From Sabulitectum sp964386635 (GTDB taxonomy: Bacteria; Fermentibacterota; Fermentibacteria; Fermentibacterales; JCC-6): a DNA stretch of 64,000 bases. The stretch spans positions 1 through 64,000 of the forward strand of contig CAYLRO010000004.1 in NCBI GenBank assembly GCA_964386635.1. The letters are read 5' to 3'. The position numbers and the translations under genes were made by a program. The notes below the pieces were generated by a model, which was given only the letters and a program-made list of their open reading frames with translations, did not search any database and had not been told where the DNA came from. Position 1 is the stretch's first letter. Every line of letters begins with the position of its first letter. Shown in pieces: positions 25,125-33,315 of the stretch.

Positions 25125-26070
25125 CAGCAGGGTCGTTATCCCGGGGTACAGCAGCCAGCTCCAGCTCCCTTTCATCTGACGGTATCTTTCCAAGCCTGAC
25201 AATGGTATTTGTTTCCCTGTGGCGGATGGCAAGGTTCTTCCACTCATACTGACCGGGATATTCTGATGCCAGTTTTTCAGTGGCAGCACCTACAGCCCCT
25301 GCAAAACCCTGTTCGTCAGAGGGAAGATCCATTTTCCTGAATTCAATATGGAATCCCATAGAGGGAAGATGAGCACAGGATGCAAGAAGAACACTGCAGC
25401 CGGTTCTTCTCTTCAGTTTCCATGGGGCGGAAGGTACCAGAACAGGCACACCGAAACTGGTGATCCATGTACCTCCCGGTCCTCCGTATGCAGTAGATGC
25501 ATAATGAACAATTCCGCCTTCCTGAAGCGTTCTGTACATCCATCGCGGATTCTCGTCCGGGAAATGCAGGGTGTTCCACTTGTTTCCGGGAGCAAGTCTT
25601 GCTTCCGCTGCAAAAGCAGGGAGGTCAAGGTATCTGCTGGTCATGACATGGACAGGGTAGCCTGCCATTCCCAGAAGAAGATGAAGGCTTCTCTCGTCTC
25701 CAAAATGGGGCACCAGGAGGAGCACGCCTTTTCCATGAGCCAGTTCACGGTCCAGCAACCCCCGTGCGGACCATTTGGTACTGCTGAGAACTCTTGAGGA
25801 ATCGCTTCTCATCATGTAAAAGGGAGAGAACAGATTCCTCTCGTGAACCTTCCAGTTTTTCTTTAGAACATCCCTGTACCAGTCTTCAGCCCTGCCTGGA
25901 AAAACTCTTTTCAGATGTGCTGTATACAAGGCATTCCTGCTGGAAGAAACAGTTCTTCTCAAGTCAGACAGCAGACTGGAAACATTCTCTACAGACTTTG
26001 GGGAGCGCAGAGTATTCACCATTGTTGAGATGGCTCTGTAGTATGCTGAAGACAGCCCTGAAGAATTCAT
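25099..26070 (-). CDS. LpxL/HtrB-family acyltransferase-like protein with altered catalytic motif
   Basis: The start is placed at the ATG at 26070, preceded by AGAGGTGAC, giving 323 aa. The sequence follows the lipid A lauroyl/myristoyl acyltransferase fold: KGVLLLVPHFGDERSLHLLLG, a central GGIVHYASTAYGGPGGTW, FGVPVLVPSAPWKLKRRTG and C-terminal YPGQYEWKNL. The family's catalytic HX4(D/E) motif is HFGDER here: five residues after His is Arg, while Asp and Glu sit at +3 and +4, so the active site is shifted or lost. No N-terminal TM helix is evident. It is divergent from the flavoprotein gene. Role in acylating a lipid is uncertain. Confidence 0.65.
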   Translation of the reverse strand: MNSSGLSSAYYRAISTMVNTLRSPKSVENVSSLLSDLRRTVSSSRNALYTAHLKRVFPGRAEDWYRDVLKKNWKVHERNLFSPFYMMRSDSSRVLSSTKWSARGLLDRELAHGKGVLLLVPHFGDERSLHLLLGMAGYPVHVMTSRYLDLPAFAAEARLAPGNKWNTLHFPDENPRWMYRTLQEGGIVHYASTAYGGPGGTWITSFGVPVLVPSAPWKLKRRTGCSVLLASCAHLPSMGFHIEFRKMDLPSDEQGFAGAVGAATEKLASEYPGQYEWKNLAIRHRETNTIVRLGKIPSDERELELAAVPRDNDPAVIHPEEAC

Positions 26071-26141
26071 GTCACCTCTTTCCAGGTAAGGATGAAAATC
26101 TACCACTTTTCCATTCGGGTGTCAGTTCTTATTTTCGCGGT

Positions 26142-27218
26142 ATGAATAGAATTCTTGTAATTGGAGCGGGACCTGCAGGGTCAGCATGTGCATGGAAACT
26201 TGCTGAAGAGGGAATCAGCTGCATTCTTGCAGACCAGGCCGAATTCCCCAGATCGAAGGTATGCGGCGGTGCCCTTTCAAACAGGGCAGAAGAAGTGTTG
26301 ACTGAATCCGGAATGCTCTCCAGTACAGAACTTGATGACCTTACCTTGTCCACTCATACAACCATGACTGTAACCAGTAATTATCAGGAACTGAGAACTT
26401 CAGAAGACTTGAACCCTTCTGTGCGTCTTGTTGACAGGAGAGAGTTCGACGGATTTCTTCGAAGAAGAGCCATTGAAAATGGAGCGGAAACGCTTAAAGA
26501 CCGTTTTTCCATGGTATCAGGGGAAGATGCCGTGTTCACTTCAGGGAAGAAACTGTCATTTTCAAGGATGGTGGGAGCAGACGGAGCGGTAAGCAGAGTC
26601 AGGCGTTTCGCTGTGAAAAAGGGTGTTATCAGACAGAGTCCTGCTCTCAGTGCCGTTGTTCAACTCTCTCCAAGAGCTGTGGAACCCTTCACTAAAAAGG
26701 GGCTTCAGATTTATTTTTTCAATGATCTCTACGGTTACGGCTGGCTTTTTCCGAGACGGGACGATGTAACCGTAGGGGTAGCATCATTCAGAGAACCTCA
26801 CCGGGACATTCAGGGATTGATGAGCAGGCTTCTTGTTCACACAGGTCTTGGTACCTCAGGCTCATTAACCGGTGCCGTGCTTCCAGCCGGTGAGCAGCCG
26901 GTAACTCCAGGCAAGGGAAGAATTCTTCTTGCAGGTGATGCTGCCGGACTGTGCGACAGGGTTTCCGGAGAGGGGATCTCTGCTGCTCTGGAAAGCGGAA
27001 TGGCTGCTGCCGGGGCCATTATTCAGGGTAGAGAAACATGGACCAGAGACGCAAGATGCGTGAAACTTGTGAAACAGTCTCTCAGATACAGAAAACTCCT
27101 GTACAGTAAACCCTTCAGACCTGTTGCCATGAATGCGCTAAAAAAAAGTAACAAATGGTATTCAAGGTACTGGAGCATCATATCAGGAACCGCTGACTAC
27201 AGCATTATACGCAAATAG
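26142..27218 (+). CDS. Geranylgeranyl-reductase-family flavoprotein
   Basis: The open frame extends upstream to 25794, but residues before MNRILVIGAG are antisense to the acyltransferase gene and do not look like protein, so the start is the ATG at 26142 (358 aa). It has an FAD Rossmann motif VIGAGPAGSACAWKLAEEG, the KVCGGALS motif typical of the family, and the second FAD motif LAGDAAGLCDRVSGEGI. Members reduce isoprenoid or menaquinone side-chain double bonds or archaeal-type lipids. Substrate unknown. It diverges from the acyltransferase-like gene, with 71 bp between starts. Confidence 0.82.
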   Translation: MNRILVIGAGPAGSACAWKLAEEGISCILADQAEFPRSKVCGGALSNRAEEVLTESGMLSSTELDDLTLSTHTTMTVTSNYQELRTSEDLNPSVRLVDRREFDGFLRRRAIENGAETLKDRFSMVSGEDAVFTSGKKLSFSRMVGADGAVSRVRRFAVKKGVIRQSPALSAVVQLSPRAVEPFTKKGLQIYFFNDLYGYGWLFPRRDDVTVGVASFREPHRDIQGLMSRLLVHTGLGTSGSLTGAVLPAGEQPVTPGKGRILLAGDAAGLCDRVSGEGISAALESGMAAAGAIIQGRETWTRDARCVKLVKQSLRYRKLLYSKPFRPVAMNALKKSNKWYSRYWSIISGTADYSIIRK

Positions 27219-27289
27219 GGTTAACTACACGCACTTTCCTGCAGCAGACTTCTTTCCTATAGTGTTCATACAACAGGAAAGGAGAAGAG

Positions 27290-27850
27290 ATGATTTCACT
27301 TATTGTTATTCTGACAATGTTCTCTGCGGATATGGAACTGTCCACAGGCCTGGTATGCCCTTCCGCAACAACATGCAACGGTCCTGCTGTTTTTTTTGAA
27401 CCCGGTGTTGTTTTATCCATCGCTCCGGGATGGGACGCAGTGATCTCCATGCCCTTATGGAAAATATCCGATTACGATCCCGGTGATTCTACTTTTCCCG
27501 ATTACACCGGAGGGTTTTCTGACTGGTCTTTCATGTATAACACGTCCTATGAGGAGAGATCAGTCTGCTACATGGCAGGAGTAAGACGGCAGGCAGGATT
27601 TGCCTCTCTCCAGCTGCAGGCCGGGATGATCGACAGAGATTTCAAGAGAAAGTATTCCGGTCCCGACTTTGATATGTACATGACTCCCGATTTCCAGTCC
27701 AGTGATTTTACAGGCTCGTTTTCTGCTTCCATTCCAGCGGGCAGGGCGGGATTCCTTGCTGCCGGAACAAGATATTTTGATTCAGAGTGGAATTTCACGC
27801 TGTCAACCGGGATCAGCTTCACTGGACTGCTGGGGGGATGGAATGAATAA
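27290..27850 (+). CDS. Small secreted beta-rich protein, possibly outer-membrane
   Basis: A 186-aa protein with a short N-terminal hydrophobic stretch (MISLIVILTMFSA) and alternating-residue beta strands (WDAVISMPLWKISD, AGFASLQLQAGMID, FTGSFSASIPAG, WNFTLSTGISFTG), consistent with a small beta-barrel. No family recognised. The ribosome-binding site AGGAAAGGAG is strong; a 7-bp inverted repeat (27252-27258 with 27275-27281) overlaps it. The next gene starts inside its last codons. Confidence 0.6.
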   Translation: MISLIVILTMFSADMELSTGLVCPSATTCNGPAVFFEPGVVLSIAPGWDAVISMPLWKISDYDPGDSTFPDYTGGFSDWSFMYNTSYEERSVCYMAGVRRQAGFASLQLQAGMIDRDFKRKYSGPDFDMYMTPDFQSSDFTGSFSASIPAGRAGFLAAGTRYFDSEWNFTLSTGISFTGLLGGWNE

Positions 27851-28397
27851 AACACTAATCCGGGTATTGCTTCTGTTCACTCTGGCAGGAAGCGGATTCG
27901 CCGGCGGCATTGACATTTCCGTATCAAGGGTTGAAAACAGCCAGGACCAGGGTGAGTTTGTACCTTCCCGGTATTTCAGTTTTGGAGCAGCTTCAAGATT
28001 TGATCTTCATGAGAGAGTTGTTCTATTTGTTAAGGGTGAATACGGATCGGGAGATGTGGAGATTACAGAACCTGGACTGCCTCCAGAAGCTGTTTTCGAT
28101 ACCCATGGCAGGATATGGTCGCTGGAAACCGGTGTAGATTACACTCCATTCAGCAGATTCTTCTTCCTTCGTGCATCTGCCGGTGTGGGTTATCTGCTGC
28201 ACGATTACTGCGTTCAGGGTGAGGAGTGGGACACCATTCATACAGAGTCGGAAACAGAAGTTCTCTTTACTGCAGGAGCTGGCACCAGGTTCCCTGTAGA
28301 CGGCATTCCTGTGTTGGATTCCATGCACTTTCTTGTTTCAGTGGAGAAACTTGGAGACTCCAGCCTTATATCAGGTGAGATCGGTATAGGTTTATAG
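27843..28397 (+). CDS. Secreted outer-membrane beta-barrel-like protein
   Basis: The start is the ATG at 27843, which overlaps the end of the previous gene by 8 bp; the longer upstream reading frame is not used. The 184-aa product has a signal peptide (MNKTLIRVLLLFTLAGSGFAG) and a series of amphipathic beta strands (RYFSFGAASRFDLHERVVLFVKGEY..., FFFLRASAGVGYLLHD, EVLFTAGAGTRFP), the look of a small OmpA/OmpX-like barrel. Its gene converges on the beta-helix gene with only 3 bp between stops. Confidence 0.65.
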   Translation: MNKTLIRVLLLFTLAGSGFAGGIDISVSRVENSQDQGEFVPSRYFSFGAASRFDLHERVVLFVKGEYGSGDVEITEPGLPPEAVFDTHGRIWSLETGVDYTPFSRFFFLRASAGVGYLLHDYCVQGEEWDTIHTESETEVLFTAGAGTRFPVDGIPVLDSMHFLVSVEKLGDSSLISGEIGIGL

Positions 28398-28400
28398 GGA

Positions 28401-29771
28401 TCACCTGATAACAGTAACAGGTTTTGAAAGAATTATGCCGTTACCGGAAGCGTGAACAATGTACAGCCCGGTTCGTTGCAGCTGAGAGGTATTCACAATG
28501 CACACATTGTCCTCAGCTTCAACAGTTTGCAGAGTTCTTCCTGCAAGATCAAGGAGTCTTACGGTGTACCAGTCATACTGGACGGGTAATGCAACAGAGA
28601 ACGAGCTGGATGCAGGATTAGGATAGACAAGCAGTTCCGGCTTGTCTGTCTGCTGCGGATAGAGGCTCATGAAGGTGTCGAAACCATGGTGATATCCCAT
28701 GTCCACTGTGGATGAGTCCGGTATGCTGTCTGTTCTGGTCCAGGTGAGTTCCAGCCCGTAATCAACGGGGATTCCACTTCCGGCATCAACGCAGGGACTG
28801 TTCAGAGGCTGACCTGCCGCGGTCTGGCTCAGGTACATGTCTCCTGTCAGAAGCGGGTTCTGGGAGATGTTCCCTCCGGTACCGGTGGGATCGGGAAGGT
28901 TGCCGTAGTTTCCATCCGGATTCCCCCAGACGCAGTTGAATGAGAATGATGGAGAACCTCCGTCCTGTATGTAGAAAGCCGGAGCCTCATTTCCAGTGGC
29001 AATGCAGTGGTGAATCTCCGGAGAGCTGTTTACCCTGAAATAGACTGCGCTTCCTGTGTAAAGTGCGAAATTCTCGGTGAACGTGGAGAATGAGATAACC
29101 GGATCTGAGAATGCATAGCAGTAGATCCCGCCGCCGTCATCGTGAGCATAACCTCCCTTGAAGAGACAGTTGAAGATCACAGGGGAGGAGTGATAGCAGA
29201 AAATCCCTCCCCCGTCGTCCCGGGAGGTGTTGTCAAGAAATCTGCAATGCTCGATAACAGCGTCGGAGGAATAGAGATACACTGCTCCCCCTGCAGATTC
29301 ACACTCGTTATTCTGGAATACACAGTATCTCAGAGAAGGGGCGCCTTTCCAGGCATAGATTGCTCCGCCGTTGTCAGCTTTGCAGCCGTTGAAAATCGAG
29401 TACTCTATTACTGCAGAGGCGTGTCTGGTGTGAACCCCTCCGCCGAAGGGTTCCGGTGCTGCTGTTCCATTCATGAAGGTGAAACCGGAAATCACAGTAC
29501 TTGAATCAACAGAGCCGTTTATCTGGCCGTCTATTATCACAATGCTCTCTGTAAGGTTCTCACCTGAAAGGGTTACAGTCCACGGAGCCGAAGGGTCTCC
29601 CAGAAGCACAACACCGTTGTGCCTGCCGGTGATCTGTACAGGGCTGGAATGTTCTCCCGGAAGCACAAGAACCGTGTCCCCGGCTGCTGCACTGTCCAGG
29701 GCATTCTGAATACTTTCTCCCTGTTCCACTGGAATTATCAGTCCGGTAAGAAGAAGAATCAGGGCTGTCAC
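28401..29771 (-). CDS. Secreted right-handed beta-helix protein with T9SS sorting domain, copy 2
   Basis: This 456-aa protein has a short signal peptide and begins IPVEQGESIQNALDSAAAGDTVLVLPGE, the usual opening of pectin-lyase-like beta-helix proteins. Repeated coils follow (GGGVHTRHASAVIEYSIFNG, GGAIYAWKGAPSLRYC, GGGIFCYHSSPVIFNC). A linker with SPCVDAGSG and VDMGYHHG leads to a type A T9SS sorting domain (~375-456: VYPNPASSSFSVALP, LLDLAGRTLQ, GLYIVHASG). It should be displayed on the cell surface. Carbohydrate binding or cleavage is possible but no catalytic residues can be assigned. Its ATG overlaps the previous stop by 4 bp. Confidence 0.8.
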   Translation of the reverse strand: MTALILLLTGLIIPVEQGESIQNALDSAAAGDTVLVLPGEHSSPVQITGRHNGVVLLGDPSAPWTVTLSGENLTESIVIIDGQINGSVDSSTVISGFTFMNGTAAPEPFGGGVHTRHASAVIEYSIFNGCKADNGGAIYAWKGAPSLRYCVFQNNECESAGGAVYLYSSDAVIEHCRFLDNTSRDDGGGIFCYHSSPVIFNCLFKGGYAHDDGGGIYCYAFSDPVISFSTFTENFALYTGSAVYFRVNSSPEIHHCIATGNEAPAFYIQDGGSPSFSFNCVWGNPDGNYGNLPDPTGTGGNISQNPLLTGDMYLSQTAAGQPLNSPCVDAGSGIPVDYGLELTWTRTDSIPDSSTVDMGYHHGFDTFMSLYPQQTDKPELLVYPNPASSSFSVALPVQYDWYTVRLLDLAGRTLQTVEAEDNVCIVNTSQLQRTGLYIVHASGNGIILSKPVTVIR

Positions 29772-31177
29772 CTTATCACCACGAACCTTCCTGATGCTTC
29801 TCCCGTTTCCCAGACAGCTCTTACAAGAACCACCCCTCCCGGCAGTGAGGGAAGATGGACAGGAGCTTCATTTACAGCTGAAGCAGGAACCAGGGCGTAT
29901 CCCAGTATCCTTCCTGCAAGGTCATGGAAAGTAACCTCCGCTGCCTGTCCCCCTGTACCCTGCATGTATACTGTTCCGCTTCCGGAATTTGGTGAGGGAG
30001 ACACTGATATGAACTTTTGCTGCACCAGGTTACTTTCTTGAGTACCGGTCTGATCCAGGTTGAGGTGATGGAAACCCATGTCAGTTGTATCTGTATCAGG
30101 AATGCTGTCAGTTCTTGTGCTCAGCAGGCTGATGGAGCTTTCCCGGCACTGTTCATGACCGGCGTCAACCGCCGGGCTGTTCCACAGCTGTCCCGCTGCC
30201 ACCTGGGAGAGATTCAGCTGAGAGTCTGCAAAGAGCGGATCTAGAGAAAGATTGCCCTGGGTTCCCGATGGGTCTTCCATACCGTGGTAATTGGCGAATT
30301 CATTGTTCCAGCAGCAGGTGTTCGTTACCTCGGGCGCTGTGGTGCTGATAACGTTTATACCTCCCTTGCCCAGGTTGGAGGTAATGATTGAAGACCGAAG
30401 AGACAGCGAGTCGATGGTGTGAACCCGCATACCGCCGCCATCGTCTGAAGCTTCATTCCCGTTCATGGTGATGTATTCCATGTCCGCGGTTCCCTGGAGG
30501 ATTGTCATACCGCCACCGTCGTCCCCGGAGTAGTTTCCGGTGAAAAGTGCGTTTGAAAGAAGAATTGATGACTGATAACTGTTCAGACCTCCTCCATCAT
30601 CAGAAGAGCTGTTATTCTCGAATCTGAGCATGAATCCTGTGAGATCAGATGCGTAGAGATCCAGTCCTCCTCCTGTAACCTGTGACTGGTTCTCAGTGAA
30701 TGTACAGTGGAACAGGGAAAGAGAACTGCCTTCTGCTCCAATTCCACCGCCTATCAGTGCTGAATTTTCTGTGATAAGACAGTTGCTCAGGGATGAAACA
30801 CTCTCATTGCAGTAAACTCCTCCGCCGATGAAACTCTCGCTGTTTGTGGCATTACCGCCTGTGATCACCAGGTTTTCCACATAAACCGGGTATGTGAACG
30901 GACCGGAGAAAACCAGAACGGATCTTTCAATATCCTCGCCATCCAGTACAGCTCTGTTAAGAGGGTCCGAGAGGATAGTTACTCCCCCTTGAGACTCGCT
31001 GCAGAATAACATGGGCTCTGGAATACTGCTGGTGTACAGACCAGGTGTGAGATAGAGAGTGTCTCCTGCTCCCAGAAGGGTAAGAGAGTCGTTAAGTGCG
31101 TCTCCCGGGACAACTGTTACCTTTATTCCAAGAGCAGTGCAGGAGAGAATCAGCAGAGAGATCAGCGATCTTGTCAT
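29768..31177 (-). CDS. Secreted right-handed beta-helix protein with T9SS sorting domain, copy 1
   Basis: A 469-aa paralogue of the downstream gene: signal peptide (MTRSLISLLILSCTALG), opening VVPGDALNDSLTLLGAGDTLYLTPG, coils such as GGGVYCNESVSSLSNC, GGGIGAEGSSLSLFHC, GGGLNSYQSS and GGGMTILQGTADME, then SPAVDAGHE, DMGFHHL and a C-terminal sorting domain (SVSPSPNSGSGTVYM, FHDLAGRILG). The shared SP-VDAG, TRTDSIPD and DMG-HH marks show tandem duplication. It overlaps the CotH gene stop by 4 bp; a CotH-type kinase nearby makes it a possible phosphorylation target. Confidence 0.8.
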   Translation of the reverse strand: MTRSLISLLILSCTALGIKVTVVPGDALNDSLTLLGAGDTLYLTPGLYTSSIPEPMLFCSESQGGVTILSDPLNRAVLDGEDIERSVLVFSGPFTYPVYVENLVITGGNATNSESFIGGGVYCNESVSSLSNCLITENSALIGGGIGAEGSSLSLFHCTFTENQSQVTGGGLDLYASDLTGFMLRFENNSSSDDGGGLNSYQSSILLSNALFTGNYSGDDGGGMTILQGTADMEYITMNGNEASDDGGGMRVHTIDSLSLRSSIITSNLGKGGINVISTTAPEVTNTCCWNNEFANYHGMEDPSGTQGNLSLDPLFADSQLNLSQVAAGQLWNSPAVDAGHEQCRESSISLLSTRTDSIPDTDTTDMGFHHLNLDQTGTQESNLVQQKFISVSPSPNSGSGTVYMQGTGGQAAEVTFHDLAGRILGYALVPASAVNEAPVHLPSLPGGVVLVRAVWETGEASGRFVVIR

Positions 31178-33315
31178 TCTGTTACCACGATCTTTACAGA
31201 TTCCGAAAATCCCATGTTTCTGAGATTGATGAAGTAAAGCCCCGGGGGAAGATTTCCAGTCTGAAGTGTAAGGGAATATTCTCCAGTCTCAAGGTCAAGT
31301 ACCTCAGGAGCCAGCACGGATCTTCCCGTCAGGTCAAACAGGGTGACTTCAGCCTGAACAGAAGTTATTGCAGTAAGAATAACAGATGCATTGCCGGATA
31401 CAGGGAAGGGTCCCACAGGTCTGATGCTTACTGCACCTCGGGCTGTCCACTGGGTATTTCCTTCTCCAAAGATGAAAGGTGTTCCGCCGAATGGCCCGGC
31501 AATCCAGTGGAGGAAATGCTGGCATATATGCGGACGAAGCAGTGTAAAGCCGGTGCCTGATGTGTTTCCAGGCCAGGGCGGATCAGGGGAGTAGTTCAGG
31601 CTGTCCATGGTCTTTCCGGCAGGATCTGAAATCATGAGCTTTTCACCATTGTCCATAAGATTGAAATTCAATTCCTGATCCGGATGAAGACTATTCTGGA
31701 ACACATCAGTGAACAGAATCGAATCGGAAGCAAAAACAGCACACTCTCCCGGCTGGAGAATCAGATTCCCAATGGTAGTAAGGTTCTGTGGATTGCCGTC
31801 TCGAATTGACCAGCCGGCAAGGCTGATCTGACTCTCTCCGCTGTTGTAAAGTTCGAGCCAGTCTCCCGGATTGAACACAGTAGAACTCAGGTAGTTTATC
31901 TCCGAGATCACAACAGAGCCGGTTATATCAAATGAAGATTCCGGGACTGGCGGAACAGGTCCGTTACCTGATCTTTGCTCAATCCCGTTTCTTGTGCAGT
32001 ATACCTGCAACCATAGATCTTCGCCTGTGTACTGGCCTGGGATGACCAGGAAGGTGTCGGTTAAAAAAGTCTCATAAAGAATATCCCCGGGATCGGAGAA
32101 TTCGCTGTCAGGGGAGACTGTCACCCTCCAGGTGCACTGACTGCCTGCATCCTGCCAGGAGATCAGAATGTCTGAGCCTGTTTCCATGGCAGGATATATC
32201 CTGAATGGAAGGGGCCACTGTGAAAACTGTGTCTGAAGATTGTCATACCTGGCCTCGGGCCAGTTCTGAACTGCTTCTATGGCAGTCCAGAATGCATCCA
32301 TAGTGTAATCTCTGAAAGGGTCTTTCTCCACCAGAGGGGCAATGAGAACTGCCAGAGAGTCTATGATGTCATTCTGAGCAAAATCTGCAAGAACAGGATA
32401 CTGATAATGAATCTCTGAGATCAGCTCTTCTCTTATTTCAGGATTGCACCACATCCGCCAGATCAGGGTGTTCCTCCTGTGGTGGTTACTGCTTGAGTTC
32501 CTGAAATAGGGGAATTCAGGTCCGTACTTTCCCCAGGTGCGGTCCATGTCCCAGGCAATGTACCTCCATCTGCCTTCAGCTCCGGTTTCATCAAGAAGAA
32601 GATGATAATTGTGGTAGTAAGTGCTGCCGTGGCCCAGAAGAACATTGGTGGCTATGCAGGAGACAAGATCCTGATAGTGAAACCTCTGCTGAAGCTGTTC
32701 TCTGAATATCTCATCCGGGCAGAGCTGAAGCCAGTAGATCAGCAGTACAAGGTCATCCCAGGGCTGCTGTTCCTCTGTCTTCTTGCTGTAGGGTTCAAGG
32801 TTGTCCGCTCTGTCAAGAGTGGTGTATCTGTCGGAGCATTTGTAGATAACTCCCTGATCCGGCAGTTCGGTGTTCAGCAGAAAGTCGCTGTCCACATCCT
32901 CCACAGAGATGTAGGCACCCTGTGTTTCACCATTGAAAAGAACTTCTACAATATGAACCTCAGGGACCGTCTGCCCTGTTTCAGCATAGAAGAGATAGGA
33001 AAGAAGCTCCCTGAGCCTTGTTTTGTCAAGGAATTCCGCGTTCAGATTCAGCTCATCCGATCCGAACAGAGTAAATCCGGTGGCGGGCTCTATCTTTATG
33101 GATTTCTTCAGATATGACCGGCTTGTTGCTCCTCTGATCCTGAATTGACAGCTGATGGTGCTCCCGTTGCAGGAAAGTTCAGCAGGAAGGTAGATGTCCT
33201 CCCAGTAATTTTCACAGGCATACTCCCACTGATCCGGATCGAATTCAAGGTGAAGAACCGGTATTGTATCCGGCCACACAGAGAGTATTGAAAGGAGGAT
33301 CAGCAGTGAAGACAT
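31174..33315 (-). CDS. Secreted CotH-kinase-domain protein with lamin-tail domain and T9SS sorting domain
   Basis: The 713-aa protein has a signal peptide, a CotH kinase-like domain (residues ~20-370: LEFDPDQWEYA, FRIRGATSRSYLKKSIKIE, GAYISVEDVDSDFLLN, IAWDMDRTWGKYGPEFP), a fibronectin-like linker, a lamin-tail domain (~465-580: VVISEINYLSS...GDWLELYNSGESQISLAGWSIRDG) and a C-terminal sorting domain (ASVILTAITSVQ, LFDLTGRSVL, PPGLYFINLRN). CotH proteins are atypical kinases that phosphorylate spore-coat or surface proteins in other bacteria. Its ATG shares one base with the transketolase stop (TAATG). Confidence 0.85.
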   Translation of the reverse strand: MSSLLILLSILSVWPDTIPVLHLEFDPDQWEYACENYWEDIYLPAELSCNGSTISCQFRIRGATSRSYLKKSIKIEPATGFTLFGSDELNLNAEFLDKTRLRELLSYLFYAETGQTVPEVHIVEVLFNGETQGAYISVEDVDSDFLLNTELPDQGVIYKCSDRYTTLDRADNLEPYSKKTEEQQPWDDLVLLIYWLQLCPDEIFREQLQQRFHYQDLVSCIATNVLLGHGSTYYHNYHLLLDETGAEGRWRYIAWDMDRTWGKYGPEFPYFRNSSSNHHRRNTLIWRMWCNPEIREELISEIHYQYPVLADFAQNDIIDSLAVLIAPLVEKDPFRDYTMDAFWTAIEAVQNWPEARYDNLQTQFSQWPLPFRIYPAMETGSDILISWQDAGSQCTWRVTVSPDSEFSDPGDILYETFLTDTFLVIPGQYTGEDLWLQVYCTRNGIEQRSGNGPVPPVPESSFDITGSVVISEINYLSSTVFNPGDWLELYNSGESQISLAGWSIRDGNPQNLTTIGNLILQPGECAVFASDSILFTDVFQNSLHPDQELNFNLMDNGEKLMISDPAGKTMDSLNYSPDPPWPGNTSGTGFTLLRPHICQHFLHWIAGPFGGTPFIFGEGNTQWTARGAVSIRPVGPFPVSGNASVILTAITSVQAEVTLFDLTGRSVLAPEVLDLETGEYSLTLQTGNLPPGLYFINLRNMGFSESVKIVVTE

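Noticed and set aside
25794..26141. 116-codon N-terminal extension of the geranylgeranyl-reductase-like frame
   Set aside because: It is antisense to the well-supported acyltransferase-like gene, reads as low-quality protein and precedes the classical FAD start motif; the ATG at 26142 is used instead.
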